A DNA stretch of 64,000 nucleotides, from NCBI GenBank assembly GCA_030144725.1, contig JASKMD010000014.1, positions 5,011,370-5,075,369 of the forward strand, read 5' to 3'. The notes under the pieces were generated by a model that was given only the letters and a program-made list of their open reading frames with translations, did no database searches and was not told where the DNA came from. Within the stretch, counting starts at the first letter, position 1; each line of letters opens with the position of its first letter. The DNA comes from Haematococcus lacustris. Its lineage: Eukaryota; Chlorophyta; Chlorophyceae; Chlamydomonadales; Haematococcaceae. Shown one piece after another: positions 13,716-23,292 of the stretch. Both the position numbers and the translations under genes were made by a program.

Positions 13716-13970
13716 TTGCATGGCTACAGGCAGAGGCAGGATGGTTCAGTCCCAGGGGGTGTCCTCTCCTCCTTGGTTGATCGCATGGCTGGGGCCCACC
13801 CTCCCCGCCCTGCACCTGTCTGGCGGGCAGCTGATACCCTCCACCAGTCACTTGCCCCTCCCTTCACCCCTACCAACGTGCATGCTGCGCCCTTGATCTC
13901 AGTCAACACACATGCCAGACTGGCGGCGCCACAGCAGCCTCTTACATTGAAGAAGGGGTCAGGGGAACAC
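13716..13970 (+). pseudogene. Orphan C-terminal fragment of the coiled-coil family
   Basis: The plus strand reads a diverged version of the Ser/Pro-rich tail seen in D2 (39422-39665) and A. Shared strings include LHGYRQRQDG, STLHQS/DTLHQS, HVHAAPL/NVHAAPL and LTLKKG. Nothing of the upstream helical domain or coiled coils lies nearby, and the frame soon runs into noncoding sequence. It is therefore a stray 3' relic, placed just upstream of the PIP5K start on the opposite strand. Confidence 0.65.
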
Positions 13971-14430
13971 TGGCGTGCTATGCCACGCAGTACAAGAAGC
14001 TTGATGTCTTGTCAGCGAAGCATCCTGAGCATCACCTCTCCTTGCAGTGGCCCGTCCCCTTCCCCGCCGCGCCAGACGGGGCTGCAGGGTTGCTGCAGAG
14101 GGCTTAGGGCTTTCCTTGGGTGGGGTAGGCTGGGTCTCGGGGTGTCAAAGGGCTGGGGGCTTAGGTGGTCTTGGTTTGGGGGTTGGGGGGAGTGTTCTAG
14201 GTTTGAGGTCGGGGGCTGGGCTTAGGCTAGTGTGGGTCGTTATGTGGAGAGAGTCTGGGGAGGAGGTGTAGGGCGAGGGTGTTTGGTCGTTGACCTTCCT
14301 TGAGGTGGTTGGACCGCTGTGTGTGGGCGGAGGGCTTGGGGGTGGGGATGTGAGTTGGTGTGTGTGGGAGGGGTACAATTGTTGGTTGTAGTCTTCTCTT
14401 TTCTTCTTTTTCTTCTGTCTCTCTCTCTTA
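13971..14430. other. G/T-rich noncoding stretch
   Basis: Strongly strand-asymmetric sequence (runs of G and GT on the plus strand) followed by a pyrimidine tract. No gene is supported. Confidence 0.5.
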
Positions 14431-14566
14431 CCGTACTCTCCCTTTTGATTCCCTATCCCGAATCGTTTTTTGTCCTTCGGGAAACCGGGAATGATTAAAC
14501 AATGTATTTCTCTGGTCTTTCGGGAAGTATTCAAACAATTATTTGACCTTGACGAAAGTGCCAGCA

Positions 14567-14698
14567 ATGGACCAGTTTGTGGTCCGGGGCATCAGTGCCG
14601 CCGATGCAGCTGATAATCTGCACCGCGAGCTCCTTATGCACGATGAACAACGCTTCCAAATGTCTAGAGACTCTCTCTTGATCGTCAAGCGGCAATGA
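14567..14698 (+). CDS. Small ORF (43 aa) inside the TIR element
   Basis: ATG-to-TGA frame starting MDQFVVRGISAADAADN, with a balanced composition that looks translated rather than random. I do not recognise it. It could be a relic of the element's own protein or a captured exon. Confidence 0.25.
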   Translation: MDQFVVRGISAADAADNLHRELLMHDEQRFQMSRDSLLIVKRQ

Positions 14699-14979
14699 TT
14701 GAGAAGCGACTACCTGGGACCACTAACTTTGGGCCTTCTCCACGCCTCAAACTTGCCGCATCGCCCAGCACACCTCCTGCTCTCGCACGCACCGGCAAAG
14801 CGTATGAGAACTGGTAGCAAACTGCTAGGATTCAGCCCACCCTGGGCTGGGCCAATGGGAGGCGGGCCAGGCTGGGGCAAAGGCTAGTGCGGCGGGCCAG
14901 GCCGGGGTGGCAACAAGGGTGGCTGCTATGCCCAGGGCAAGGTCGAGGGAGGTGGGCCAGGCTGGGGCAAAGGCTGAGG

Positions 14980-15204
14980 TCACAGGACAGGCAAGGATGG
15001 CAACCAGGCTGGCAACCATGTCAAGGGGGGAGGTGACTGGTCATACACGGTCAGCCGGCCAAGGCGGGGTGCTTTGGCCAAGGCAACAGAATGGGTGGAG
15101 GCAAGTCTGAATGCTCCAAGGCAGATGATAAGATATGCCGCCACTGCCAGCAGCGGCAGGAGGACCACGACTGTATTAGCGAGGTTCAGTGCCCCATGTG
15201 ACAT
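14980..15204 (-). CDS. Small ORF (74 aa) with one predicted membrane segment, inside the TIR element
   Basis: The minus-strand frame begins MSHGALNLANTVVVLLPLL and continues with a roughly 22-residue hydrophobic stretch (VVVLLPLLAVAAYLIICLG) before a basic segment. No family is recognised. It may be a captured exon or chance. Confidence 0.2.
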   Translation of the reverse strand: MSHGALNLANTVVVLLPLLAVAAYLIICLGAFRLASTHSVALAKAPRLGRLTVYDQSPPPLTWLPAWLPSLPVL

Positions 15205-15443
15205 GGTCAGGTGATAAGGCCACTAGAAGAGAGGCCACGACAGTAGACTATGTGGATCATATGATTTTGATGCAAGATTAATGGAGTGGGAGGCTTGATT
15301 ATTTCTATGCACGAAGACGTTCTCAAAACTAACTTTAGACGTACTTTGGCCATCGGGGAATTTGAAACAATGAAAAATATGGCTCGGGAATAATATTTTA
15401 ATTATAGTTTCCGAGGCCTCGGGAATCAAAAGGGATAGTACGG

Positions 15444-15881
15444 TATAATGCTCCTCACTTTCTCAAAAAACAAAAGGGTCATTGGGACTTGGAGAACCTT
15501 ACTGCGCTTGCTGCAACTAACATTCTAAAGCAAAGAACTATGGAAGTGGTAGCCTGCTGCTGCTGTTCATGCACTGCACCACATTTGCCTTGCCTATCCC
15601 CTCCATACACTCAGGCAAATTAGTAACAGCATTTTTCAGAATCGCGGATTGGGGTTTGAACGAAAATTCATAAATATGCATGGTGCACTGCACTATAAGG
15701 AGTAGCTTTGAAAGAGGGTAACTAAATATTAGTTATATAATTCACGAATTTCGCTGATTACTACGAGATGTTTCACGATGTTGGTGAGCATAGGCCAATA
15801 GTCTCATTCCAAGGCGAATTGTGTACAAAAAACACCCCCTCAAAATCGATACTTGTGCACTAATTTGCGTGTGTGTACTGG
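15444..15881. other. AT-rich noncoding interval
   Basis: Clearly more AT-rich than the rest of the window, between the TIR element and the retrotransposon. No ORF or structural RNA is supported. Confidence 0.5.
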
Positions 15882-15886
15882 CAATT
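15882..15886. repeat. Target-site duplication, left (CAATT)
   Basis: CAATT directly precedes the 5' LTR, and the same five bases follow the 3' LTR at 21626-21630. Confidence 0.9.
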
Positions 15887-16040
15887 TGTTACAATTGTAG
15901 GGCGCATGCAAGTGTGACGTTGGCCAAGAGATACCTGAACCCTGTAATGGGAACGGTGGGCTCAGAACCCAACGAGCTACCCCGCTCTAAGCTCGTGTAC
16001 TTGGTATCTAGCCTAGGTCTAACCTGTGGGGTACGTTACA
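15887..16040 (+). repeat. 5' LTR, 154 bp
   Basis: Begins TGTTACAATTG and ends ACGTTACA, a TG...CA LTR. It carries TGTAA at 15943-15947, the usual chlorophyte polyadenylation motif. It lacks 20 bp near its 3' end that the other LTR keeps. Confidence 0.95.
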
Positions 16041-16214
16041 TTGCTTCCCGACCGATTTGCGCTAGATGGACCAATTGACGAGAGCGCTTGGTGTAGTGTC
16101 GCTCAACGGTATGTCCGAGGTGTAAGCCGCCACAGTTTCCGCCAGCCGCCACCGTTTCCGCCAGCCGCCAGTGAGCCGCCAGTGAGAAACCCTCGTCGCT
16201 GATAGACCCGCGCA

Positions 16215-17459
16215 ATGGCGCTATACAGCAACGACGGAATGCTAACCTCTAATGTTCAACCTCCGTTTTCGTCTCCAATGTCTTATGTGCTGGGTCCTGA
16301 TGGCACTTCCAGATATGTAGCGGTGCAAACGCCTATGCCCCTTTATTACGGCGCAGGACCTCCGCTGACTGACACGGCTATGTCGACAATGCCAATGACT
16401 CCCGCACCTTTTATGGCCACTGTCCCGTTCACACCCGCGGCGGAGCCGACGGTCGCCGTTTCCCAGTCGCAACTAGCAGCCTTGATCAATCTGCTGCAGC
16501 AGGCCCAGGTGAGGCCCGAACTTCTGACTGGCTCGCCTGGAATGGGTCCAGCTCATGCTCAAATAGCGCTGAACCCTGCCAAATCTCGACATCGTCTTGA
16601 GGCATGGACTGACAAGTGCATTGAGAGTGGCAGGCGCGCCTCTGCTTTCTGTGATGACTATGAGCTCTACTGCACTGAATGTGGGTATGACATGTGCACA
16701 TCTTTTCCATTGTACATCACTGGTGCTGCTCGCAACTGGTGGTATGATGGCATGGTTGAGTCATACCGGCAGTCAAACTTCACTATCAACCGTCCGCCAT
16801 GGTCCTTTGTGCGTACCCAGTTTTTGGCGTACATTGGCGATGATTTGATTGACCATGCTGCTGCTGCTCGTCAACGCCTCATTGGCACACACAACCGGCT
16901 GCATATGTCTGCTGGAATGTCCTTGCAGTCATATGCCACTGAGTTCCGGAACCATGTCGTACGCATGGGTGTCAACCAACTGTCTGACGTGGTGCAAGTG
17001 GATCTGTTTGTGCAAGGCCTGTCTTATGACCTACGTAGCCGGGTTGCTGTAAACCCTTTCTCCGGCCTTGCTTGGTCCCACCTGCCTGCCGTGATTGCTG
17101 CTGCTCAAGGTGCTGAGCGCATGATGATGGCAGTGGCTGCCAGCAATGCTCGTGCCGATGTCGTTGCGCCCATGCAGAACGTCGTTGCTGCCATTGTGCC
17201 GCCCATTGGGAACCACGCTGCCCTTGTTGTCACGGACAACACGATCTGCTATTTCTGCCAGAAGCTTGGTCATGAAGTGGCCACGTGCCCTGACAGGGCG
17301 GCTGGCCGTCCCCGCACTCCTCGCATGCACAATGGTGTTCGCCCGGGACCTACTGGCCCTAGGGGTGTGAGGAAAAACCAGTGGCAGCGGAGGGGCTCTG
17401 TGGCAACTGTGAGCACTCCTGGCATGCCGGCGACACCAGGCCCACCAAGGCACGCCTAG
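16215..17459 (+). CDS. gag: Gag polyprotein of the chromovirus
   Basis: The capsid/nucleocapsid precursor is 414 residues long. The middle (about residues 130-300) is a retrotransposon Gag-type helical capsid region with FPLYITGAARNWWYDGM and a downstream RLIGTHNRLHMSAGMSLQSY. A single zinc knuckle, CX2CX4HX4C at residues 345-358 (C345, C348, H353, C358), binds element RNA. A basic Arg/Pro-rich tail follows. It ends at UAG (17457-17459), and Pol continues in the same frame, so Gag-Pol probably arises by stop readthrough. The ATG at 16215 is the first in frame after the 5' LTR and leader. Confidence 0.93.
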   Translation: MALYSNDGMLTSNVQPPFSSPMSYVLGPDGTSRYVAVQTPMPLYYGAGPPLTDTAMSTMPMTPAPFMATVPFTPAAEPTVAVSQSQLAALINLLQQAQVRPELLTGSPGMGPAHAQIALNPAKSRHRLEAWTDKCIESGRRASAFCDDYELYCTECGYDMCTSFPLYITGAARNWWYDGMVESYRQSNFTINRPPWSFVRTQFLAYIGDDLIDHAAAARQRLIGTHNRLHMSAGMSLQSYATEFRNHVVRMGVNQLSDVVQVDLFVQGLSYDLRSRVAVNPFSGLAWSHLPAVIAAAQGAERMMMAVAASNARADVVAPMQNVVAAIVPPIGNHAALVVTDNTICYFCQKLGHEVATCPDRAAGRPRTPRMHNGVRPGPTGPRGVRKNQWQRRGSVATVSTPGMPATPGPPRHA

Positions 17460-20400
17460 GAAGTTGCCCAACTGCCTAGTGCACAGCATGTTGGGACTGA
17501 CAAGATGTCACCGGACTTGGTGGATTTCTTGATCAAGAGTGGATGTAAGGTTCCTCTCTCTTGTGCACCGCTTGGTTCCCTGCTCCGCTTCTCCGGCCAT
17601 GCTTGCGTAGCTGGCTCATCTCCGCATGGCAAGCTGCGTTTCCTGATGCCCGCCAAGGTGCAGGGTGATGTGCGGTGCAAGGTGCTCGTTGACACGGGTG
17701 CTACTGAGTCTTTCGTGGATGCTCATTTTGCTGACCAACTCAAGGCTCCCGTGCGTCACCAGGATACGGTGCGCATCCGTGTGGCAAATGGTCACAATGC
17801 AGTCATCTCTTCACAAGCATTACTAACCCTATGGCTCTACCCTGCCCCATGTGAGCCACTGTGGTTGATGAAGATGCCTGACCTACTGTGTGGTGTGGAT
17901 GTCATACTGGGTAATGACTGGCTGGACAGCCATAAAGCTGTGCTAGACTATGGAGCACGGAAGTGCACCATTGTCAGTGGCAAAAACAAGCATGAGCTCA
18001 CCGGAGAGGTGCTTGCAGCCATGCCGCCCATGCACGTTGAAGTGCCTAAGCTGACTGCTGCTGCCCTAGGTCAAGCGGAAGCTGACCTGTTCTTGTCTGC
18101 CAATGAAGCTGAGGCCTTGCTGAGCCAAGGTGCCCGCGCCTTTGTCGCCTTGGTGCAATCTGTGCATGCGCCTGCCGTTGCGCATGGTGCGGTGCTGGCT
18201 GCGCTCCAGGATACGGATGTGCCTTCCCATGTTGCTGTCAGGCTGCAAGCCTTGCTTGACAAGTATAGCTCTGTGTTTGCTGAGTTTACAGAGCTCCCAC
18301 CTGACCGTGGTGTGGGACACAGCATCAAACTAAAACCTAATGAGCCTATACCACACAGCCGGCCATACAAGCTAAGTCCCATTGAGCAAGCGGAGCTAGC
18401 AAAGCGCATACCGGAGTACATTGCTAAAGGCTGGATTGAGCCTAGTGACTCTCCTTACTCCTCACCGCTGCTGTTTGTGGAAAAGAATGATGGCACACTA
18501 CGCATGTGTGTAGATTTCAGGGCGCTCAACAAGATCACTGTGCGTGACAGGTTTCCGCTGCCGCTCATTGATGACCTATTTGACAAGTTGCAGGGATGCA
18601 CTGTTTTCAGCAGCATGGATCTGCAGAGTGGCTACCATCAGATCCTGATCCCAGCTGAGGACGTGCCCAAGACCGCTTTCAGCACCCCCACCGGACATTA
18701 CCAATACAAGGTATTGTGTTTTGGCCTAACTAATGCACCTGCCACTTTTCAACGCGTCATGAACAACATCTTCCATGACCTGCTGGGCAAGTCTGTGTTG
18801 GTGTACTTGGATGACATACTCATCATGTCACGGTCCTTGGAGGAACACTTCATGCATCTAGAGCAGGTGCTACAACGGTTGCAAATGCACAAATTGTTTG
18901 CACGCTTGTCAAAGTGCTCTTTTCTGCGAGCAATGCTCAAGTTTCTAGGTCACATAGTTGGCAAAGATGGCATTGCTGTGGACCCAGCCAAGGTTGAGGC
19001 CATCCACAGCTGGCCTGTACCTCAAACCCTGCTTGCTCTGCAAGGGTTCTTGGGGGCTGCAAACTATGTGCGTCGCTTCGTGTTAGGGTTCAGCATGCTG
19101 GCTGCGCCACTAACAGACTTGGTGGGCCTGAAAGCCAAGGATTTTGACTGGCACGCCTGGACCCCTGAGACCTTAGCTGCATTCCAAGCATTGAAGCATG
19201 CTATTGCCCAAGTACCCATGCTTAAGCTAGCTGATCACACGCGCCCATTTGAAGTGTGCTGCGATGCATCCTTACTGGGTGTGGGGGCGGTGTTGCTGCA
19301 AGATGACCACCCGGTGGCATACATGAGCAGGAAGTTTTCTGCGGCAGAGTGCAACTACACCACTGGAGAGCAGGAGCTGCTGGCACTTGTGACGGCATGC
19401 AAAGTATGGCGCTGCTATCTTGAAGGTGTGTCATTTGTCTTGGTTACTGACCACATGCCTTTAACCTACCTCCAAACCCAAAAGGTGCTATCACGGCGTC
19501 AGGCCAGGTGGATGGAGTACATGGCCAGGTTTAGTTTTGAGATCAGATACAAGCCAGGTGTTGGCAACCCTGCAGACCCACTCAGCAGGTATCCTGTCCT
19601 CGCATTGACCGTGTGGCTCCTGGCCATCACACGTGCTCAGGCTCGCGGTGTGACACCAAAGCACACTGCCAAGCCTGATGCTGATCCTGTGACAGCGATG
19701 CATGCGCCTCCCATGCCACCTTATGCTGATCATGTGATGACAGTGCCGGCAGCACACGTGCCTCCTCCTTATGATGAGGCTGCTGATTTGCTGCCACATG
19801 GTGATGCTAGCACTAGCTCCGGCTCTGACTCTGACTCTGATGCCAAGATGACTTGCAATACTGAGCCGCCACTCTTTCATCACAACACTGTGGCAGACCA
19901 ACTACGGGCTGGGTATGAAGATGATCCCATGTTTAGAGATCCTGCACAAACTGCTGTTATGAAGCACACAGATGAGGGTTTGTGGAAGATGGCTGACACT
20001 GATGTCTATGTGGTGCCCAACGTGATGGCTCTGCGTGAGCACATCTTGCATGAAGTGCACGATGCCGCTTATAGCGGCCATTCAGGTATCACAAAGACTC
20101 TGCAACGGCTGCGGGCTGTATTTTGGTGGAGCACCATGAGAGAGGATGTGCGCCACTACGTGGCAAACTGCGATGCCTGTCAGCACAACAAGGCTGCCAC
20201 CCAGAAGCCAGGTGGGCTGCTACAACCCCTGTCCGTGCCTGGTTGGAGGTGGGAGAGCATAAGCATGGATCTGATTGTCAAACTGCCCAAGAGCCATGAG
20301 GGTTATGATAGCATCTGCGTCTTTGTTGACCGACTCTCAAAGATGGTGCACTTTGCCCCTTGCAATGAATCAATGGATGCCATGGGGTTTGCCAAACTGT

Positions 20401-21308
20401 TCATCAAGCACATCTTCCGGCTGCATGGCCTGCCACGTGAAGTGATCACTGACCGTGGTGCCCACTTTCACAACCTCTTCTGGGAGGGTGTGTGTGAGCA
20501 GCTCCAGATCAAGCGGTGCTTATCAACTGCTTACCACCCACAGTCAGATGGGCAGACTGAGCGCTACAACAGGGTGCTTGAGGAGATGTTGCGTCACTAT
20601 GTGGGGCCTACTCAGAATGACTGGCCTGATCACCTGCCTTGTGCTGAGTTTGCCGTGAACAACAGTTGGCAGGAGTCAATCCAGAACACTCCTTTCTTTG
20701 TCAACTTCGGGCAGTCACCGGTGACACCCGTGTTGCTGGACCTGCCAGCTGGGCGGGTACCTTCTGCCCAAGCTTTTACCAAAGTATGGCAAGTGAGTGT
20801 GGCAAATGCACGCACAAGCATGGCGCGTGCACAAGAACGCATGGCTAGATATGCCAATGCACGCCGGCGCCCAGTGCGGTATGTGGTGGGGCAGCAAGTC
20901 TTGCTATCCACACGCAACCTGGCATTGAAGGCTGGTGCGGCGCGTAAGCTGCTGCCTAGGTACATTGGCCCGTTGTTGGTCTCAGCCTTGGTGGGGCCAG
21001 TGGCTGTCAAGCTGGTGTTGCCCGCATGCATGAACCGGGTGCACCCAGTGTTTCACGTGTCCTTGCTGAAGCCGTACAAAGGCGATGTTCCACACCTGCC
21101 CCCTCCCCTTCAGTGGTTGGATGACAGGCCGGTGTATGAAGTGGAGCAGGTGTTGTCGCACAGACAAGTGCGCAACGGAAGAGCTGGGGCCTACCTACTC
21201 AAGTGGAAGGGCTACGGCGTGGAGCACAACACATGGGAGCCACGCAAGAACATGACTGGGTGTGCAGAGCTATTACAGGTGTACAATGTTGCTCACAACC
21301 TTAAGTAA
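17460..21308 (+). CDS. pol: Pol polyprotein: protease, RT, RNase H, integrase, chromodomain
   Basis: The open frame runs from the codon after the Gag UAG; its first ATG is at 17505 (1,267 residues from there, numbered so below). An aspartic protease has LVDTGAT with D63. Reverse transcriptase has YLDDIL at 434-439. RNase H has D587 in CCDASLLGVGAVL. Integrase has an HHCC zinc finger (about 853-893) and a DD35E triad at D922, D983 and E1019. The C-terminus (about 1211-1262) is a chromodomain, with YEVEQVL and LLKWKGY (W1234) and then NTWEP, which diagnoses a chromovirus. No internal stop or frameshift is present, so the element may still be competent. Confidence 0.95.
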   Translation, partial: EVAQLPSAQHVGTDKMSPDLVDFLIKSGCKVPLSCAPLGSLLRFSGHACVAGSSPHGKLRFLMPAKVQGDVRCKVLVDTGATESFVDAHFADQLKAPVRHQDTVRIRVANGHNAVISSQALLTLWLYPAPCEPLWLMKMPDLLCGVDVILGNDWLDSHKAVLDYGARKCTIVSGKNKHELTGEVLAAMPPMHVEVPKLTAAALGQAEADLFLSANEAEALLSQGARAFVALVQSVHAPAVAHGAVLAALQDTDVPSHVAVRLQALLDKYSSVFAEFTELPPDRGVGHSIKLKPNEPIPHSRPYKLSPIEQAELAKRIPEYIAKGWIEPSDSPYSSPLLFVEKNDGTLRMCVDFRALNKITVRDRFPLPLIDDLFDKLQGCTVFSSMDLQSGYHQILIPAEDVPKTAFSTPTGHYQYKVLCFGLTNAPATFQRVMNNIFHDLLGKSVLVYLDDILIMSRSLEEHFMHLEQVLQRLQMHKLFARLSKCSFLRAMLKFLGHIVGKDGIAVDPAKVEAIHSWPVPQTLLALQGFLGAANYVRRFVLGFSMLAAPLTDLVGLKAKDFDWHAWTPETLAAFQALKHAIAQVPMLKLADHTRPFEVCCDASLLGVGAVLLQDDHPVAYMSRKFSAAECNYTTGEQELLALVTACKVWRCYLEGVSFVLVTDHMPLTYLQTQKVLSRRQARWMEYMARFSFEIRYKPGVGNPADPLSRYPVLALTVWLLAITRAQARGVTPKHTAKPDADPVTAMHAPPMPPYADHVMTVPAAHVPPPYDEAADLLPHGDASTSSGSDSDSDAKMTCNTEPPLFHHNTVADQLRAGYEDDPMFRDPAQTAVMKHTDEGLWKMADTDVYVVPNVMALREHILHEVHDAAYSGHSGITKTLQRLRAVFWWSTMREDVRHYVANCDACQHNKAATQKPGGLLQPLSVPGWRWESISMDLIVKLPKSHEGYDSICVFVDRLSKMVHFAPCNESMDAMGFAKLFIKHIFRLHGLPREVITDRGAHFHNLFWEGVCEQLQIKRCLSTAYHPQSDGQTERYNRVLEEMLRHYVGPTQNDWPDHLPCAEFAVNNSWQESIQNTPFFVNFGQSPVTPVLLDLPAGRVPSAQAFTKVWQVSVANARTSMARAQERMARYANARRRPVRYVVGQQVLLSTRNLALKAGAARKLLPRYIGPLLVSALVGPVAVKLVLPACMNRVHPVFHVSLLKPYKGDVPHLPPPLQWLDDRPVYEVEQVLSHRQVRNGRAGAYLLKWKGYGVEHNTWEPRKNMTGCAELLQVYNVAHNLK

Positions 21309-21439
21309 GTGCATGGGTGTGTGGGTGCCTAGGATTGTGAATGCAAGGCCGCGGTGTAATCCGTAGGCTGTGTCTAGCGGCTGACGGTCGTCAGTCCGCG
21401 AGTTGCCGGAAGGTGGCGGAGAGGGGAAGCTGCCTTGTA

Positions 21440-21451
21440 GGAAGGGAGGAA
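21440..21451 (+). other. Polypurine tract
   Basis: Twelve purines (GGAAGGGAGGAA) directly abut the 3' LTR. This is the expected primer for plus-strand DNA synthesis. Confidence 0.9.
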
Positions 21452-21625
21452 TGTTACAATTGTAGGGCGCATGCAAGTGTGACGTTGGCCAAGAGATACC
21501 TGAACCCTGTAATGGGAACGGTGGGCTCAGAACCCAACGAGCTACCCCGCTCTAAGCTCGTGTACTTGGTATCTAGCCTAGGTCTAACCTGTGGGGTGCG
21601 TGGCTGAGAACTCCCGCACGTTACA
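21452..21625 (+). repeat. 3' LTR, 174 bp
   Basis: Same as the 5' LTR but with 20 extra bases whose ends pair with flanking sequence (GTGCG...CGCAC), a short hairpin. TGTAA lies at 21508-21512. Confidence 0.95.
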
Positions 21626-21630
21626 CAATT
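21626..21630. repeat. Target-site duplication, right (CAATT)
   Basis: Matches 15882-15886. Confidence 0.9.
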
Positions 21631-21881
21631 CACTACCACCCATTACAAGCAGGACGCCCATTACAAGCAGGCCACAAGAACCTGTTGTACGTTGTCAACA
21701 ACGATGGAACGAGGTAAGTTGGGCCACTTGAAGCGAATGCCACCATGACACAGTGACATCACTTGACTTCCTAGCAGCTGCTGGAAACACCTTGCAGGAA
21801 CACCTTGCAGGAACACCTAGCAGCTGCTGGAAACACCTTGACTTCCTTGGCGCCCCCTGCTGATCAACTTGCTGCCTTGAC

Positions 21882-22056
21882 CATTGGAGGGCATGCTGCT
21901 GAGTCTGTTGGGCTCTAGGTCGTTGATAATGTAGGTGAAGATGTCCTGCACGGTGCGTGGGATGATGCCGCGGTGCGGGCCCGCCAGCTCTCCCTCCATA
22001 GTGAAGGTCTTGCCGGTACCTGAGTGGCCGTACGCAATGATGGCTGCATTGTAGCC
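21882..22056 (-). pseudogene. Orphan kinesin motor-domain exon
   Basis: The minus strand reads [20 protein letters not shown], the kinesin P-loop block (consensus AYGQTGSGKT), and continues with [15 protein letters not shown], also typical of the motor. A CAG acceptor precedes it at 22057-22059; the donor at 21882 is a guess. No upstream N-terminal motor exon was found in 22.1-24.2 kb. Downstream the sequence runs within about 250 bp into the chromovirus, and no further motor exon appears on the far side. It is thus a lone exon, probably the remnant of a rearranged kinesin gene. The P-loop GHSGTGKT itself is intact. Confidence 0.75.
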
Positions 22057-22846
22057 CTGAGCGGGCAGCAGGGCGGCAGCTGGTCAGCCAGGACTCATGG
22101 GGGAGCCAAGGGCGCCATGCATCAGGGTTCCCAGGGATGCTGCTTCAGGGTGCCCAGGGATGCACGAGGCAATTGTGGGCAGGCAGCCATGCAGTGCGCA
22201 GGCAGCCATGCAGTGCGCCCAAGGGTGCAGGAAATAGGGGCTGCAGTGCACTAGGCATATGCTGAAAAGCGCTGAATCCACCTGAGTCAGCATCCTGATG
22301 GGTCTTTCCCTCCTGGCTGGCTAGCATGGCATGCCGCAAGGTCCTGTTGCTTCAGTCCTAAGGCCCGGCTGTGGCCCCGGGGCTGTTGCAGCGCCTGGAG
22401 TGCACTGCCTTCTCATGCGCTGCACCTCATGGTGGAGCTGCGCGCGACGGTGCTGCAGCGTCCAGCTGGCACTGGGTGCCGGCTGCCAATGGCAGGATGC
22501 GCTGGGGCGCTGGGGCAGTCAGCAGGTGTGCAGGCCCCACCCTGTGTGCCACCTGATGTGCTTGGCAGGCGGCCTGCTGGGTGCTGTGTGCTGCAGCTGG
22601 GCCATGTGCAGATAGGCAGGCTGTGACCCACTAGGTGGACGTGTAGCAGCAGGTGGACAGGGGACCTGGTGGTGACTGAGCTCGTGGCGCATGCTGGCAC
22701 AACATATGCAACGCCTGTGCCACAACAGATGCACAGAGTATAGGCAGAGAAGGCAGTAGCACTGGCTCGGCACGGACCTGAAGAATGGACAGGACCACGT
22801 GTAGTGCTGATCGTGACTACACGTCCTCCTGGCTGCAGTGCTGATC

Positions 22847-22888
22847 GTCAAAGGTCAAAGGTCAAAGGTCAAAGGTCAAAGGTCAAAG
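22847..22888. repeat. Heptamer tandem repeat GTCAAAG x6
   Basis: Six perfect 7-bp units followed by a partial one. The surrounding 22057-23090 has no supported gene. Confidence 0.9.
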
Positions 22889-23292
22889 GTGAACCTGTGA
22901 AGCTAGCAGCACCCCAGATGACTTCAAGGTCGTAGTCATGCATAGGGGCAGGCACTGACCTGTATGTTGAGTCGGCTTCAGCAGGGGCGCTCAGACCCTG
23001 CAATGTGACAGCATTTGTGGGGTGAGCCTGGAGCTGTTGTCAGTCTGGCTATAGCCTACATGGGCACACCTAGAGCACAGCTGTCTACTCTGCTCCCTTG
23101 CCCCCAGCACCCTGGCCTGCAGGGCACCCAGCCCAAGGGCCATGGCCTGCAGGACACCCAGGATCCGCCTCCTACCTTGCTAGGCACCCAACACCTGGAC
23201 CCTCAGCTTCTTGGCCTACCCAGAGCTCCAGCCCAGGCAGCTCCAGCAAGCAAGACACAGAAGGGCACGTGTGGATGGTTGAAGCATTACTG

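Larger units (their letters stand above)
14431..15443. mobile_element. TIR DNA transposon, probably non-autonomous, flanked by TA
   Basis: The ends are inverted copies: 14431-14453 (CCGTACTCTCCC then TTTTGATTCCC) pairs with 15421-15443 at 22 of 23 positions. TA directly abuts both outer ends, fitting a TA target duplication as in Tc1/mariner-type or related elements. The ends are AT-rich with several TCGGGAA-like subterminal motifs, while the middle is GC-rich, so the core may be captured host DNA. No recognisable transposase is visible, hence the non-autonomous label. Length is 1,013 bp. Confidence 0.65.
15887..21625 (+). mobile_element. Ty3/gypsy chromovirus LTR retrotransposon, full length
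   Basis: Complete 5.7-kb element: 5' LTR 15887-16040, Gag 16215-17459, Pol 17505-21308, polypurine tract 21440-21451, 3' LTR 21452-21625, and a CAATT duplication. The domain order protease, reverse transcriptase, RNase H, integrase, chromodomain places it among chromoviruses, which target chromatin through the chromodomain. Both ORFs are open and the LTRs are identical by eye apart from one 20-bp indel, so insertion was recent. No standard tRNA primer site beginning TGG follows the 5' LTR. Confidence 0.97.

Noticed and set aside
17457..17459. UAG as a reassigned sense codon in this nuclear genome
   Set aside because: Member D1, member E and D2 all end in TAG at sensible places, so TAG works as a stop here.
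22847..22888. Possible CRISPR-like or regulatory array of GTCAAAG units
   Set aside because: A plain 7-bp microsatellite without spacers; no nearby gene start is supported.
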